A stretch of 64,000 nucleotides of DNA from the NCBI RefSeq assembly GCF_001418415.1, contig NZ_LIQT01000072.1:20854-84853 (forward strand), read 5' to 3'. Below are positions 26,632 through 35,283 of this stretch, piece after piece. How positions within the stretch are numbered: the stretch's first letter is position 1; each line of letters opens with the position of its first letter. The notes beneath the pieces were generated by a model. The model worked only from the letters and a program-made list of their open reading frames with translations. It did no database searches and was not told the DNA's origin. Source of the DNA: Streptomyces hirsutus (GTDB lineage: Bacteria; Actinomycetota; Actinomycetes; Streptomycetales; Streptomycetaceae). The position numbers were made by a program, and so were the translations under genes.

Positions 26632-27175
26632 CGCTCTCCTCCTCACCTCGCTGCGGACCGATGCGATCCGGCCGGGCTTCGTTCTGAGACCTGGGGCCGT
26701 GCGGAGGTGGCCGACAGCTGTTTCCCGATATGGCGCCGGACGCGGGCGGTGAGCACACCGAGCGACACCGAGCGACTCGGAGCCGTCGCGCGGGGTGCGA
26801 TCGGCCACCGGATCCGGCGGGCGGCTGAGGACGGCCTGCCCGGGGCTGCGGCGAATCCACCCGGTACTCGTCGAGCGTGGGCCTCCGGCCGGTGTGCCGC
26901 CCGTTCCGCATCACCGTCTCCACCAGCGCAACGCCGTCGTCGGGGAGTTCGCGCCCTGGGGCGCGTGATCTCCGCGCCTCGACGGCGGACCGGAGGTGCG
27001 GGGCGAACCTTGTGCGCTCATGAGTCAGTCTCCCGTGACTCGTCGGCGGTCCCCCCACCACCTGCTCCCACCGTCGAACGGCGTTGGGCTCGGGGCAGGG
27101 GGCCGAAAGTCCCTGCGGGCCGGTTTCCGGCCCGATTCCACCGGCTGCCGTCATGGTCCCCCTCTGCCGCCGTGG
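26632..27175 (-). other. 540-bp stretch without a supported gene
   Basis: On the minus strand one segment (DDGVALVETVMRNGRHTGRR, then PTLDEYR) reads like a protein, but it has no clear start, no ribosome site and an unbroken neighbour in other frames. I could not assign it to a family. It may be a decayed small regulator. Confidence 0.35.
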
Positions 27176-27997
27176 TCATATCTGCGGAACGACCGCGACA
27201 GGACACGGCGCGTGATGCAGCAACGCGTGATTGATCAGGCCCAGTTGCAGGCCCGGGTGCCCCTGCCGCCTGTGTGCGCCGACGACCAGCAGGTCCGCCG
27301 CCGACGCCGCGTCCAGCAGCGCTCGGCGGGCCGGGCCCTCAATCACCCTGGGGTCCACCCGGGTGTGGCGATACGGATCCGCCGGGCCGCGCAGGGCGTC
27401 GTCGAGCACCTGGGACGGTGGGCGCCGATGGGTCTCCAGGGCGTACCACGATGAGGCCGGCCGTGGGGTGAGAGCCCTGGACGACGGGTTCCAGGCGTGC
27501 ACCGCCGTCAGCCGGCAGTTCCGCACATGGGCCTCGCGGAACGCGAACTGCAGGGCCGTGCCGCTGCCCTCCCCCTCCTCGACACCGACGACGATGTTCC
27601 CGAACAGGCCGTCCCGGTGCTCCGCGGTACCACGCACCACGACGACCGGGCAGTCCGCTCGTGCCGCCACGGCCAGACTGACCGTGCCCAGGAGCATTCC
27701 GGTGAGGTCTCCGAGCCCTCTGGACCCGAGTACCAGCGCGAAGGCGTTGCGCCCCTTGTGGATGAGGGCGGAGACGGCGTCCTCGTGCGGCGCCTCGCTT
27801 GCCGGCCGGACCGTGGGAGCTCTTTGCCTGGCGCGCTCCGAGGCGGCACCGATCACGCCGGACGCCTCGTGGTCACCGGCCGCCGCATGCAAGAGGTGGA
27901 GCGGCACACCATGCCGGACTGCCTCGTCGGTGGCCCAGTCCACCGCCTCCAGACTCGCTTCGGATCCATCGATGCCGACCACCAGGGGAATCGCCAT
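27176..27997 (-). CDS. Universal stress protein, tandem UspA domains
   Basis: 273 residues. Domain 1: IPLVVGIDGSEASLEAVDWA, loop GSRGLGDLTGMLLGTVSLAV, end CPVVVVRGTA. Domain 2: NIVVGVEEGEGSGTALQFAF, loop VGAHRRQGHPGLQLGLINHA, end CPVAVVPQI. The N-terminus is close to the Usp at 1762 (LVVGVDGSDSSLEAVDWA), so the two are likely duplicates flanking the island. GGAGG precedes ATG 27997; an upstream GTG at 28042 is less likely. Confidence 0.9.
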   Translation of the reverse strand: MAIPLVVGIDGSEASLEAVDWATDEAVRHGVPLHLLHAAAGDHEASGVIGAASERARQRAPTVRPASEAPHEDAVSALIHKGRNAFALVLGSRGLGDLTGMLLGTVSLAVAARADCPVVVVRGTAEHRDGLFGNIVVGVEEGEGSGTALQFAFREAHVRNCRLTAVHAWNPSSRALTPRPASSWYALETHRRPPSQVLDDALRGPADPYRHTRVDPRVIEGPARRALLDAASAADLLVVGAHRRQGHPGLQLGLINHALLHHAPCPVAVVPQI

Positions 27998-28066
27998 CGC
28001 ACCTGCCTCCTCCGCCTCGACCACCCGGCCGTGCGCGGGCACGGTGCCCCCGGGCCGTTCGGCGCT

Positions 28067-28939
28067 TCACACCGGGACCACGATGACGGGGCAGTGGGCA
28101 TGGTGCAGTACCCCCTGGCTCACCGAGCCCAGCAGCATGCCCGTGAACCCTCCGTGCCCGCGGGCTCCCACGACCAGGCCCAAGGCGTGTTCCGAGGCTT
28201 CCGTCAGGACTTGCACGGGGTGACCTCGCACGACTTCGTGGTGCAGCTCGACTCCCGGGTGCGTCGCGGTGCGGCCCGCGACCGTCTCGGACAGCACACG
28301 GCGGCACTCCCGCACCGCGGCGTCCTCGTCCAGGACACCGAGGAGCGGCGGATGCCACACGTACAGGGCTCTGAGGTTCGCTCCCCGCAGGGCCGCCTCC
28401 TCGAACGCCACATCCACAGCCGCGACCGCGTGCGGACTGTCGTCGACGCCGACCACGAAGTAAGCGGGTTCCTGGGTGGTGTGCTCCGGCTCCGGGACGA
28501 CGACGACCGGGCAGGGCGCGTGAGCGATGAGCGGGAGGGAGACGGAGGCCGAGGTGAACAGTTCGTGCCGGGTGCTCAGATGCCAGGAGCCCACCACGAC
28601 CAAGGAAGCGTTCCGCGCCTCCTCACGCAGAACCCACGCCGGCTCGCCCTCCGCCAGCAGGGTCGACATCTCCACCGTCGGCCGCCGGGATTCGACGAAG
28701 GCGACCGCCCCCTCGAGCACCTCGACACCCGTTTCGTGCAGCGTCCGGTTCCACTGCTCCCAGGACGGCTGGGTCTTGCCCGACCGGTATCCCCCCGTCG
28801 GTACGCCTTGGGCGTGGACGAGCCGCACCGGCAGGCCGCGGCGATCCGCCTCGTCGGCGGCCCAGGCGAGTGCCAGCCGCTTCGCGGGGTCGGGGTCGAT
28901 ACCCACCACGATCGGTTTACGGCCGTCCGCACCGCTCAT
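28067..28939 (-). CDS. Universal stress protein, tandem UspA domains
   Basis: 290 residues. Domain 1 starts KPIVVGIDPDPAKRLALAWA and ends CPVVVVPEPE. Its loop (GSWHLSTRHELFTSASVSLP) lacks the usual Gly spacing of ATP-binding Usps. Domain 2 starts YFVVGVDDSPHAVAAVDVAF with a canonical loop GARGHGGFTGMLLGSVSQGV and ends CPVIVVPV. One nucleotide-binding site may therefore be lost. GGAGGTGCC precedes ATG 28939. It is 69 bp upstream of the Usp gene at 27176 on the same strand, so a two-gene operon is likely. Confidence 0.9.
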   Translation of the reverse strand: MSGADGRKPIVVGIDPDPAKRLALAWAADEADRRGLPVRLVHAQGVPTGGYRSGKTQPSWEQWNRTLHETGVEVLEGAVAFVESRRPTVEMSTLLAEGEPAWVLREEARNASLVVVGSWHLSTRHELFTSASVSLPLIAHAPCPVVVVPEPEHTTQEPAYFVVGVDDSPHAVAAVDVAFEEAALRGANLRALYVWHPPLLGVLDEDAAVRECRRVLSETVAGRTATHPGVELHHEVVRGHPVQVLTEASEHALGLVVGARGHGGFTGMLLGSVSQGVLHHAHCPVIVVPV

Positions 28940-29098
28940 GGCACCTCCAGGAAATCCCGTTCCGCCGCCCGTCCTCTGCCCTTCCAGCGTGACCCCAGCC
29001 GTCGGAAGCCGCCAGGTGGCCGACCGCGCGCGGTGGGGCCCCTGATACGGGGCGCCGCATGCCGACGAGTCTCGACGGACGCAGACGGAGCCCTCGGC

Positions 29099-29132
29099 TC
29101 GGCCGCCCCGGGACATCGGCCGCCCCGGGACA
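29099..29132. repeat. 17-bp tandem duplication
   Basis: Two perfect adjacent copies of TCGGCCGCCCCGGGACA lie in the 680-bp stretch upstream of the Usp pair. No function is evident; each copy contains a CCCGGG palindrome. Confidence 0.7.
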
Positions 29133-29202
29133 GCGGAGCACCTGCGGCAGCGGTCGTTCGAGGGCGACGGTCGTGGCGTGGCAGGGAGAGCCGGCAGGGG
29201 AG

Positions 29203-29550
29203 TCAGAGACTCCGGCCGGCTGCGGTGTGGGTCGATGGCTTGCGGGAGGCCGGGTGCAGCGGTGTTGGGCTGTGCGGTTCCGCGCTGCGCTCCCGACTTC
29301 GTGCGGCTTCGGCTCCGGCTCCGGCTCCGGCTCCGGTGATCGGCGTGTTGACCAATTGCTGCGGCGGCGCCCTGTCCGGTTGGTGGGTCCGTCCGGCCTG
29401 CGCCGCCGTCGCGGCAGCCGGGACGGCGGAGGTCGCGATGTGGCGGACGAGTTGCTCGGCCGCCACCAGGTGCTGCTGGAGCTGCGTGACGTGCTGGTTC
29501 GACCGGTCAGCGCGACGCTTATGGGAACGGGCTGCCCGGCGGTAGTGCAC
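29203..29550 (-). CDS. Possible small hypothetical protein
   Basis: A 115-codon frame from GTG 29550 reads like a basic, Ala/Gln/His-rich protein (RSNQHVTQLQQHLVAAEQLV), and the C-terminal third contains an Ala-Gly run encoded by a CGGCTC hexamer repeat (29304-29336). There is no clear ribosome site and no family match that I know. It is the only candidate gene in 28940-29621; the opposite strand is also open. Treat as doubtful. Confidence 0.3.
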   Translation of the reverse strand: MHYRRAARSHKRRADRSNQHVTQLQQHLVAAEQLVRHIATSAVPAAATAAQAGRTHQPDRAPPQQLVNTPITGAGAGAGAEAARSRERSAEPHSPTPLHPASRKPSTHTAAGRSL

Positions 29551-29621
29551 GGCCGGGCCGGCCGGTCGGCGCCACGGGTGATGCGGAGGAAGCTACGAGG
29601 CGAGGCGGTGGTCTCCCGCCG

Positions 29622-30398
29622 TCACCGCTCGTCGTACGGCAGCAGTTCGGGGCGCTTGGGCGGGCGGCCGTCGCCCGAGGAGCGGCCGGTGAGACGGCGG
29701 CCGATCCACGGCAGCAGGTGCTGCCGGGCGAACCGGGCGTCCGCGGCGCGCCGTGTCGTCCAGCCCGGTGGCAGCGAGGCCGGCGGGGGCAGCTGCCACT
29801 CGGGATCCTCGGGTGGGTAGCCCAGCGACTGCCACACCGCCTCCGCGACCCTGCGGTGCCCGTCGGCCGTCAGGTGCAGCCGGTCCACGTCCCACAGCCG
29901 CTGATCGCCGAGCGAGGGCGCCCCGTACAGGTCGACGACCAACGCGCCGTTCCGTTCGGCCAGTTCGTCGATACAGGTGAACAGCGCCTCCATGCGTGGC
30001 CGGAACCGCTCCTGCACGGGGCCCTGGCGGGCCGGGCTGCGCATCAGCACCAGTTGCTTGCAGTGCGGGGCCAGCCGCTCCACCGCCTCGGTCAGCAGAT
30101 CCCGCACCATGACCATGTCGCACTTGGGCCGCAGCGTGTCGTTCAGCCCGCCGACCAGGGTGACCACGTCGGCCCGCATGGCCGCCGCCGTGTCCACCTG
30201 TTCGTCGACGATCTGCCGGATCAGCTTGCCGCGCACCGCGAGATTGGCGTACCGGAACCCGGGAGCGACGGCCGCCATCCGCGAGGCGAGGAGGTCGGCC
30301 CACCCCCGGTACGTGCCGTCGGGCAGCAGGTCCGACATGCCCTCGGTGAAGGAGTCGCCGACCGCGACCAGGCTGGTGTGAGTGGGGTTCGTCTGCAT
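29622..30398 (-). CDS. SGNH/GDSL-type hydrolase
   Basis: 258 residues with the SGNH blocks: VAVGDSFTEGMSDL (nucleophile Ser), LVGGLNDTLRPK (Gly and Asn of the oxyanion hole) and WDVDRLHLTADGHRRVAEAV (Asp/His). There is no signal peptide, so it is probably a cytoplasmic esterase or lipase-like hydrolase of unknown substrate. It stands alone downstream of the CNNM genes with the ATG at 30398. The N-terminal MQTNPTHTSLVAVGDSFTEG is typical of streptomycete family members. Confidence 0.9.
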   Translation of the reverse strand: MQTNPTHTSLVAVGDSFTEGMSDLLPDGTYRGWADLLASRMAAVAPGFRYANLAVRGKLIRQIVDEQVDTAAAMRADVVTLVGGLNDTLRPKCDMVMVRDLLTEAVERLAPHCKQLVLMRSPARQGPVQERFRPRMEALFTCIDELAERNGALVVDLYGAPSLGDQRLWDVDRLHLTADGHRRVAEAVWQSLGYPPEDPEWQLPPPASLPPGWTTRRAADARFARQHLLPWIGRRLTGRSSGDGRPPKRPELLPYDER

Positions 30399-30524
30399 GG
30401 CGACAGAGATGATATCCCGTGCACATACCCGTTGGTCGGTCGGCTCCTTTCCTGCTCCAGGACCATCGGCCCTCGTGCTCCGTCCCCGTTCGCCCCCGGC
30501 CGGAAAACCCGGCCGGGGGACCGC

Positions 30525-31538
30525 TCAGACCCGCTGGCCGAACAGCTTCTGCAGCACGTCCTCCATCGTCACCAGCCCCGCCAGCCGCCCGTCCGACCCG
30601 AGCACGGCCGCCAGATGCGTGCGGCTGCCGCGCATCGCGGTGAGGACGTCGTCCATCGGCGTGCTCTCCCGCACCCGTGCGATGGAACGCATGTCCCGCA
30701 GCAGGAACGGCATGTCGCGCGGAGAGGCGTTGAGGGCGTCCTTCACGTGCAGGTAGCCGACGATCCGCCGGCCCTCGTCCACCACCGGGAAGCGGGAGTA
30801 CCCGGACTCGGCCGAGAGCTCCTCCAGCCCCTCGGGAGTGACGCCCACGCGCGCGTAGACCACGCTCTCCAGCGGCAGCACCACGTCCCGCACCGGCCGG
30901 CGGCCGAGTTCCAGCACGTCGTTCAGGCGCTCCTGCGCGCGGTCGTCGATCAGACCCGCCTCGCCGGAGTCCTTCACCATCTGCGCCAGCTCCGCGTCGG
31001 AGAAGGTCGCCACGACCTCGTCGCGCACCTCGACCCGCAGCAGCCGCAGCAGTGTGTTGGCGAAGGTGTTGATCGTGAAGATCACCGGGCGCAGCGCCCG
31101 GGACAGCGCCACCAGCGGCGGACCGAGCAGCAGCGCGCTGCGCACGGGTTCCGCGAGGGCGATGTTCTTCGGCACCATCTCGCCCAGCAGCATGTGCAGG
31201 TACGTCGCGAGCGACAGGGCGATCACGAAGGACACCGCGTGCCCCGCGCCGGCCGGCACGCCCAACGAGTGGAACGCCGGTTCCAGCAGGTGCGCGATGG
31301 CCGGCTCCGCGACCACACCGAGGACCAGGGTGCACAGCGTGATGCCGAGCTGCGCGGCCGCCATCAGGGCGGACACGTGCTCCAGGCCCCACAGCACCTT
31401 CTTGGCGCGCCGGTCGCCCTGCTCGGCGTGCGGCTCGATCTGACTGCGGCGCACCGAGATCAGCGCGAACTCGGCGCCCACGAAGAAGGCGTTGACGACC
31501 AGCGTCGCCAGACCGATCAGCAGTTGTACGGCAATCAT
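30525..31538 (-). CDS. CNNM/CBS membrane protein (hemolysin-like), no CorC domain
   Basis: 337 residues. The N-terminal CNNM (DUF21) domain has about four hydrophobic segments (LLIGLATLVVNAFFVGAEFA; VSFVIALSLATYLHMLLGEM), with the conserved EMVPKNIALAEP motif. A CBS pair follows (residues ~205-330; DVVLPLESVVYARV, LVTMEDVLQKL). CNNM proteins are implicated in Mg2+ transport. It lacks the C-terminal CorC_HlyC domain of its neighbour. ATG 31538 overlaps the stop of the upstream paralogue by 4 nt, so they probably form a heteromeric pair. Confidence 0.9.
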   Translation of the reverse strand: MIAVQLLIGLATLVVNAFFVGAEFALISVRRSQIEPHAEQGDRRAKKVLWGLEHVSALMAAAQLGITLCTLVLGVVAEPAIAHLLEPAFHSLGVPAGAGHAVSFVIALSLATYLHMLLGEMVPKNIALAEPVRSALLLGPPLVALSRALRPVIFTINTFANTLLRLLRVEVRDEVVATFSDAELAQMVKDSGEAGLIDDRAQERLNDVLELGRRPVRDVVLPLESVVYARVGVTPEGLEELSAESGYSRFPVVDEGRRIVGYLHVKDALNASPRDMPFLLRDMRSIARVRESTPMDDVLTAMRGSRTHLAAVLGSDGRLAGLVTMEDVLQKLFGQRV

Positions 31539-32935
31539 CGCCGGGCCCCCTTCTCACGCGTCATGCCGTGCCTCCTGCCGTCCGACTCGGCCCCCGGCCC
31601 CTCGTCCGTCGCGTCCTGCGGGTGCGCGTCGGCGAGCGGCGCGTGCAGCAGCACGCGTGCCGCGCGGCGTCCCGCGGCGTCCAGCACCTCCATCCGCCAG
31701 CCGGCGACCTCCAGGGTGTCGCCGACGGCGGGGATCCGGCCCAGCTCGGTGGCCACGAGCCCGGCCAGGGTCTCGTACGGCCCGTCCGGCACGCGCAGGC
31801 CGACGCGCGCGAGCTGGTCCACGCGCGCCGAGCCGTCGGCCGAGAACAGGTCGTGCCCCTCCTCGTCCGAACCCGTCCGGGCCAGGTCGGGGGTCTCATG
31901 CGGGTCGTGCTCGTCGCGGACCTCTCCGACCACCTCCTCGACGATGTCCTCCAGCGTGGCCACGCCCGCCGTACCGCCGTACTCGTCGATCACCACGGCC
32001 ATGGTGCGCCGACCGGAGAGCCGGTCCAGCAGCCGGTCGACGGTGAGCGATTCCGGGACCAGCAGCGGCTCGCGCATCATCTCCGACACGGGAACCCGGG
32101 TCCGGCGCTCGGCGGGCACCGCCAGTACGTCCTTGATGTGCGCGGTGCCGACCACCGAGTCGAAGGTGCCGCGGTACACCGGGAACCGGGACAGGCCCGT
32201 CGCCCGGGTCGCGTTCGCCACGTCCTCGCAGGTTGCCTGGACCTCCAGCGCGACGACCTGGACGCGCGGGGTCATCACGTTCTCCGCGGTGAGATCGGCG
32301 AGGTTCAGGGTGCGGACGAACAGCTCCGCCGTGTCGGCCTCCAGGGCGCCCTTCTTGGCGGAGTGCCGGGCCAGCGCCGCCAGCTCCTGAGGGCCGCGCG
32401 CGGAGGCCAGCTCCTCCGCGGGCTCCACACCGAAAAGGCGCACTATGCGGTTGGCCGTGTTGTTCAGGTGCGAGATGAAGGGGCGGAAGGCGGCACTGAA
32501 CCAGCGCTGCGCGTTGCCCACGTTCTTGGCGACGGCCAGCGGCGACGAGATCGCCCAGTTCTTGGGCACCAGTTCGCCGACCACCATCAGGAAGACGGTC
32601 GACAGCGCCGTGCCGAGCACCAGTGCCAGGGAGCTCGCCACCGAGTCGGAGACTCCGACGCTCCTCAGCGGGCCGGAGATCAGCGCGGCGATCGACGGCT
32701 CGGCGAGCATGCCGACCACCAGGTTGGTGACCGTGATGCCGAGCTGCGCACCGGAGAGCTGGAAGGTCAGGTTCCGTACGGCTTTGAGCGCACCGGGGGC
32801 GCCGCGCTCGCCGCGCTCCGCCGCCCGCTCCAGGTCGGACCGCTCGACCGTGGTGAGGGAGAACTCGGCCGCGACGAACGCGCCGCACGCGAGGGAGAGC
32901 AGGATCGCCACCAGGAGAAGGAGTACCTCGGTCAC
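31535..32935 (-). CDS. CNNM/CBS/CorC membrane protein (hemolysin family)
   Basis: 466 residues. CNNM domain: LLLLVAILLSLACGAFVAAE, the conserved ELVPKNWAISSPLAVAKNVG. CBS pair: ENVMTPRVQVVALEVQATCE; VVIDEYGGTAGVATLEDIVE, the latter the signature of CorC/HlyC-linked CBS domains. A CorC_HlyC domain occupies ~residues 355-440 (VDQLARVGLRVPDGPYETLA, LGRIPAVGDTLEVAGWRMEV). By family it acts in divalent cation (Mg2+/Co2+) homeostasis in the membrane. GTG 32935 is the start; it is coupled to the shorter paralogue downstream. Confidence 0.9.
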   Translation of the reverse strand: MTEVLLLLVAILLSLACGAFVAAEFSLTTVERSDLERAAERGERGAPGALKAVRNLTFQLSGAQLGITVTNLVVGMLAEPSIAALISGPLRSVGVSDSVASSLALVLGTALSTVFLMVVGELVPKNWAISSPLAVAKNVGNAQRWFSAAFRPFISHLNNTANRIVRLFGVEPAEELASARGPQELAALARHSAKKGALEADTAELFVRTLNLADLTAENVMTPRVQVVALEVQATCEDVANATRATGLSRFPVYRGTFDSVVGTAHIKDVLAVPAERRTRVPVSEMMREPLLVPESLTVDRLLDRLSGRRTMAVVIDEYGGTAGVATLEDIVEEVVGEVRDEHDPHETPDLARTGSDEEGHDLFSADGSARVDQLARVGLRVPDGPYETLAGLVATELGRIPAVGDTLEVAGWRMEVLDAAGRRAARVLLHAPLADAHPQDATDEGPGAESDGRRHGMTREKGARR

Positions 32936-33143
32936 CGGGACACCCCCGCCCCACGACCGGACGGGAGGAGAACGAGTATGCGATGCGATGTGCGGCGACG
33001 TCGGGTACTTCGATGCCGCGTTCTACTGGGGGGCTCGCCCATGGGCGGACGCACACAACCTTTCATGAAGGACCGGGTTACCCTCCCAGAGTAAAGGACC
33101 AGCAAAGGTCTTCGGCGAGGTCATCCGCCGTCCGTCCGCACGC

Positions 33144-33411
33144 TCAGGGCCTGCCGTCCGGAGTGTCACCCGGCAGCGGCTTGACCCAGCGGCGCCAGTG
33201 TTCCTCGGGCGCGTACCCGGCGGCGCCCCACGCGCGGTGCGCGGTCTCGTTGCGCCGCAGCACCATGGCGTCCGCGCGGCGCCCGCCGAGGCGCGCGAAC
33301 CGCTCCTCGGCGGCGGCAGGCAGTGCGGAGGCGATGCCCTGCCTGCGGTGTTCCGGGTGCACCGCGAGGCGGTACAGGTGGCAGCGCCAGCCGTCGGATC
33401 TTGGCGGCTCA
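33144..33411 (-). pseudogene. GNAT acetyltransferase, C-terminal fragment
   Basis: The readable frame (DGWRCHLYRLAVHPEHRRQG, then IASALPAAAEERFARLGGRR and HWRRWVKPLPGDTPDGRP) is a near copy of the C-terminal half of the intact acetyltransferase at 33439-33858. The acetyl-CoA loop (HRRQGIA) is kept, but the N-terminal half is replaced by the 55-bp repeat at 33393. It is probably a tandem-duplication remnant. Confidence 0.65.
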
Positions 33412-33447
33412 CAAACGTCCGTGGAGTCCTGCCCGTGCTTACAGCGG
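33393..33447. repeat. 55-bp dispersed repeat, copy A
   Basis: Matches 35613-35667 at 44 of 55 positions without gaps. Shared cores are CACAAAC, CTGCCCGTGC and TACAGCGG. It overlaps the broken 5' end of the GNAT fragment and the stop of the intact GNAT gene. Confidence 0.65.
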
Positions 33448-33858
33448 CTTGACCCAGCGCCGCCAGTGGTCCTCGCGATGGTAGCCAGTGGCGGCCCAGG
33501 TGTGGTGGGCCTGTGGGTTGGCTTCCAGGACCATGGCGTCGACGCGTCGTCCGCCGAGGGTGGCGAAGCGTTGTTCGGCGGCTTCCAGCAGGACGGTGGC
33601 GATGCCCTGTCGGCGGTGGTCGGGGTGTACGGCGAGTCGGTAGGCGGAGCATCGCCATCCGTCGAAGCCGGCTATGACGGTTCCCGTGAGGACGCCGTCG
33701 CGCTCGGCGAGGAGCAGGGCTTCGGGGTCTCGTGTGATGAGGCGGGCCACTCCGTCGTGGTCGTCGCTGATGCTGGTTCCTTCCGCGGCCTCGCGCCAGA
33801 ACCGCAGCACGGTGTCGATGTCCGAGAGGGTGGCGCAGCGGATGTGAAGATCACTCAT
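33439..33858 (-). CDS. GNAT family N-acetyltransferase
   Basis: 139 residues covering a whole GNAT fold: IRCATLSDIDTVLRFWREAA (beta1-alpha1), LITRDPEALLLAERDG, YRLAVHPDHRRQGIATVLLE (acetyl-CoA pyrophosphate loop Q/RxxGxG/A) and the C-terminal AHHTWAATGYHREDHWRRW. The acceptor is unknown. ATG 33858 is chosen because the family sequence begins there; the frame is open further upstream into the heptamer repeat array. A truncated copy follows directly. Confidence 0.88.
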   Translation of the reverse strand: MSDLHIRCATLSDIDTVLRFWREAAEGTSISDDHDGVARLITRDPEALLLAERDGVLTGTVIAGFDGWRCSAYRLAVHPDHRRQGIATVLLEAAEQRFATLGGRRVDAMVLEANPQAHHTWAATGYHREDHWRRWVKPL

Positions 33859-33941
33859 GGGGTGAGCCAAGCAGAGCGCCGCCCCGTCCGGCGAACGGTT
33901 TTGCCGAGGAAACGAGAGAGGGTGGGCCTGGTACCTGGCTT

Positions 33942-33997
33942 CCGCAAGCCGCAAGCCGCAAGCCGCAAGCCGCAAGCCGCAAGCCGCAAGCCGCGAG
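33942..33997. repeat. Heptamer tandem repeat (CCGCAAG)x7 plus one variant
   Basis: Seven perfect CCGCAAG units followed by CCGCGAG, in the 180-bp space between the GNAT gene and the NTPase gene. No spacers, so not a CRISPR. It may be a hypervariable slippage locus. Confidence 0.9.
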
Positions 33998-34038
33998 CCC
34001 GTCGGCCGATCCTCATGGCTGTGCCCGGGTGACGGTCG

Positions 34039-34572
34039 TCATGGCCCCTCAAGCCGTGCTGCCAGATCTTCGGGGAGGGCGTCCCGATTGGTCCGGGTCA
34101 CTTGGACGAGTGCGATGTCTGGGCGCTGCTTGAGGGTGTCGGTGAACGGGGCACTGTGGGCGTGGACTGTGGCGACGATGTCGATGTCGGACTCGAACAG
34201 GCACCGGACCGTGTCCTGGAACGCGGTGCACGCCAGCTCCATACGCCCGAGCTCGTCGATCAGCACGAGATCTCCAGGAGCAGGATCCGCTGCAGCCGAC
34301 CTGAGCGGCGGCAGCGCGAGCCGCTCCATGACGCCCAGATCGACGCCGTACCGGCCCACCCTCGGTGGGCCCGGGAAGTCGACATGGGCGAGCACGGCTC
34401 GCAGACCGCCCTCCAGTGTTTCCAGCGCGAAACCGCTCCGGGTACCGCCGTGCCGTATCTCCTCCGTGGTGAAGCCGACAGCCCTACGGGTGCGCAGGAG
34501 CGCGGCCAATCGGCGAACGATGGTCGTTTTGCCCGCGCCGGGGCGTCCCTCGAGCAGGATTCTCGTCGGCAT
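34039..34572 (-). CDS. THEP1-type nucleoside-triphosphatase (NTPase_1 family)
   Basis: 177 residues. A Walker A motif is at the very start (ILLEGRPGAGKTTIVRRLAA), Walker B is VLIDELGRMELACTAFQ, and VGFTTEEIRHGGTRSGFALE matches the THEP1 signature. Known members hydrolyse ATP/GTP slowly; the cellular role is unknown. ATG 34572 is preferred because GGAG lies 6 nt upstream; ATG 34584 is in frame too. The gene is single and diverges from the PEBP gene at 34695. Confidence 0.85.
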   Translation of the reverse strand: MPTRILLEGRPGAGKTTIVRRLAALLRTRRAVGFTTEEIRHGGTRSGFALETLEGGLRAVLAHVDFPGPPRVGRYGVDLGVMERLALPPLRSAAADPAPGDLVLIDELGRMELACTAFQDTVRCLFESDIDIVATVHAHSAPFTDTLKQRPDIALVQVTRTNRDALPEDLAARLEGP

Positions 34573-34694
34573 CTCGTGCTCCATGTCAAGTCCGTCTTAC
34601 AGATTCCCGGTGCGCTGGTCGGCGTACTCGGCCAATGAGGTGTTCGGCCCGCCTGGGCCGGTGCCGGCCACGCCGTTCCGGGTAGAGCCGCGAT

Positions 34695-35147
34695 ATGACC
34701 GGAATTGAGCTCACGAGCGTGGCGTTCGGCGACCATGCAGCGATCCCTCGCAGTCACAGCGGGGAGGGCGACGACGTCTCGCCACCGCTGACCTGGTCGG
34801 TGGTGCCGGACGCTGCGTCGGAGTTGGTCCTGCTCTGTGAGGATCCTGATGCCCCGGGCGGGACGTTCCTGCACTGGCTGGTCACCGGTATCGATCCGCG
34901 GAGTACCGGTGCGGTGGAGGGGGAGCCGCCTCCCGGCGGCCAGGAGTGGCCCAACGGTTTCGGCCGGATGGGCTGGGGCGGTCCGATGCCTCCGCCGGGG
35001 CACGGGGCGCACCGCTACTTCTTCCGATTGTGGGCCGTGTCGGAGTCGCTTCCCCTGCACGGCCGGCCGACAGCCGACGCAGTGCATCGTGCCGTGAAGG
35101 GCAGGGAGTTGGCGAGCGGCACGCTCGTGGGCACGTACCAACGCTGA
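34695..35147 (+). CDS. YbhB/YbcL family PEBP (Raf kinase inhibitor-like) protein
   Basis: 150 residues of the bacterial phosphatidylethanolamine-binding-protein family: DDVSPPLTWSVVPDAASELV, LVLLCEDPDAPGGTFLHWLV, GPMPPPGHGAHRYFFRLWAV. These motifs line the ligand pocket (the DPDAP and GxHRY/F elements). Cytosolic, ligand unknown. ATG 34695 lies right after CGCGAT without a clear ribosome site. Confidence 0.9.
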   Translation: MTGIELTSVAFGDHAAIPRSHSGEGDDVSPPLTWSVVPDAASELVLLCEDPDAPGGTFLHWLVTGIDPRSTGAVEGEPPPGGQEWPNGFGRMGWGGPMPPPGHGAHRYFFRLWAVSESLPLHGRPTADAVHRAVKGRELASGTLVGTYQR

Positions 35148-35283
35148 CCACCATCGCGGAGATTGGTGGAGATGCCCATGGGTGCCGTGCGGGCGGTAGG
35201 AACTCGGGGCGATGTGACGGCGCGAGCGACAAGCCCGCCGGGATGTTCGCCAGGCGCGCTTCGGGTCCCGCATGCCGCATTGC

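Noticed and set aside
24565..27234. An 889-codon open frame on the + strand
   Set aside because: It is antisense to the Acg, DUF1918-XRE-PPOX and DUF1876 genes, which have clear family motifs.
33942..33997. CRISPR array
   Set aside because: Heptamer units without spacers; not CRISPR architecture, and no cas genes are in the window.
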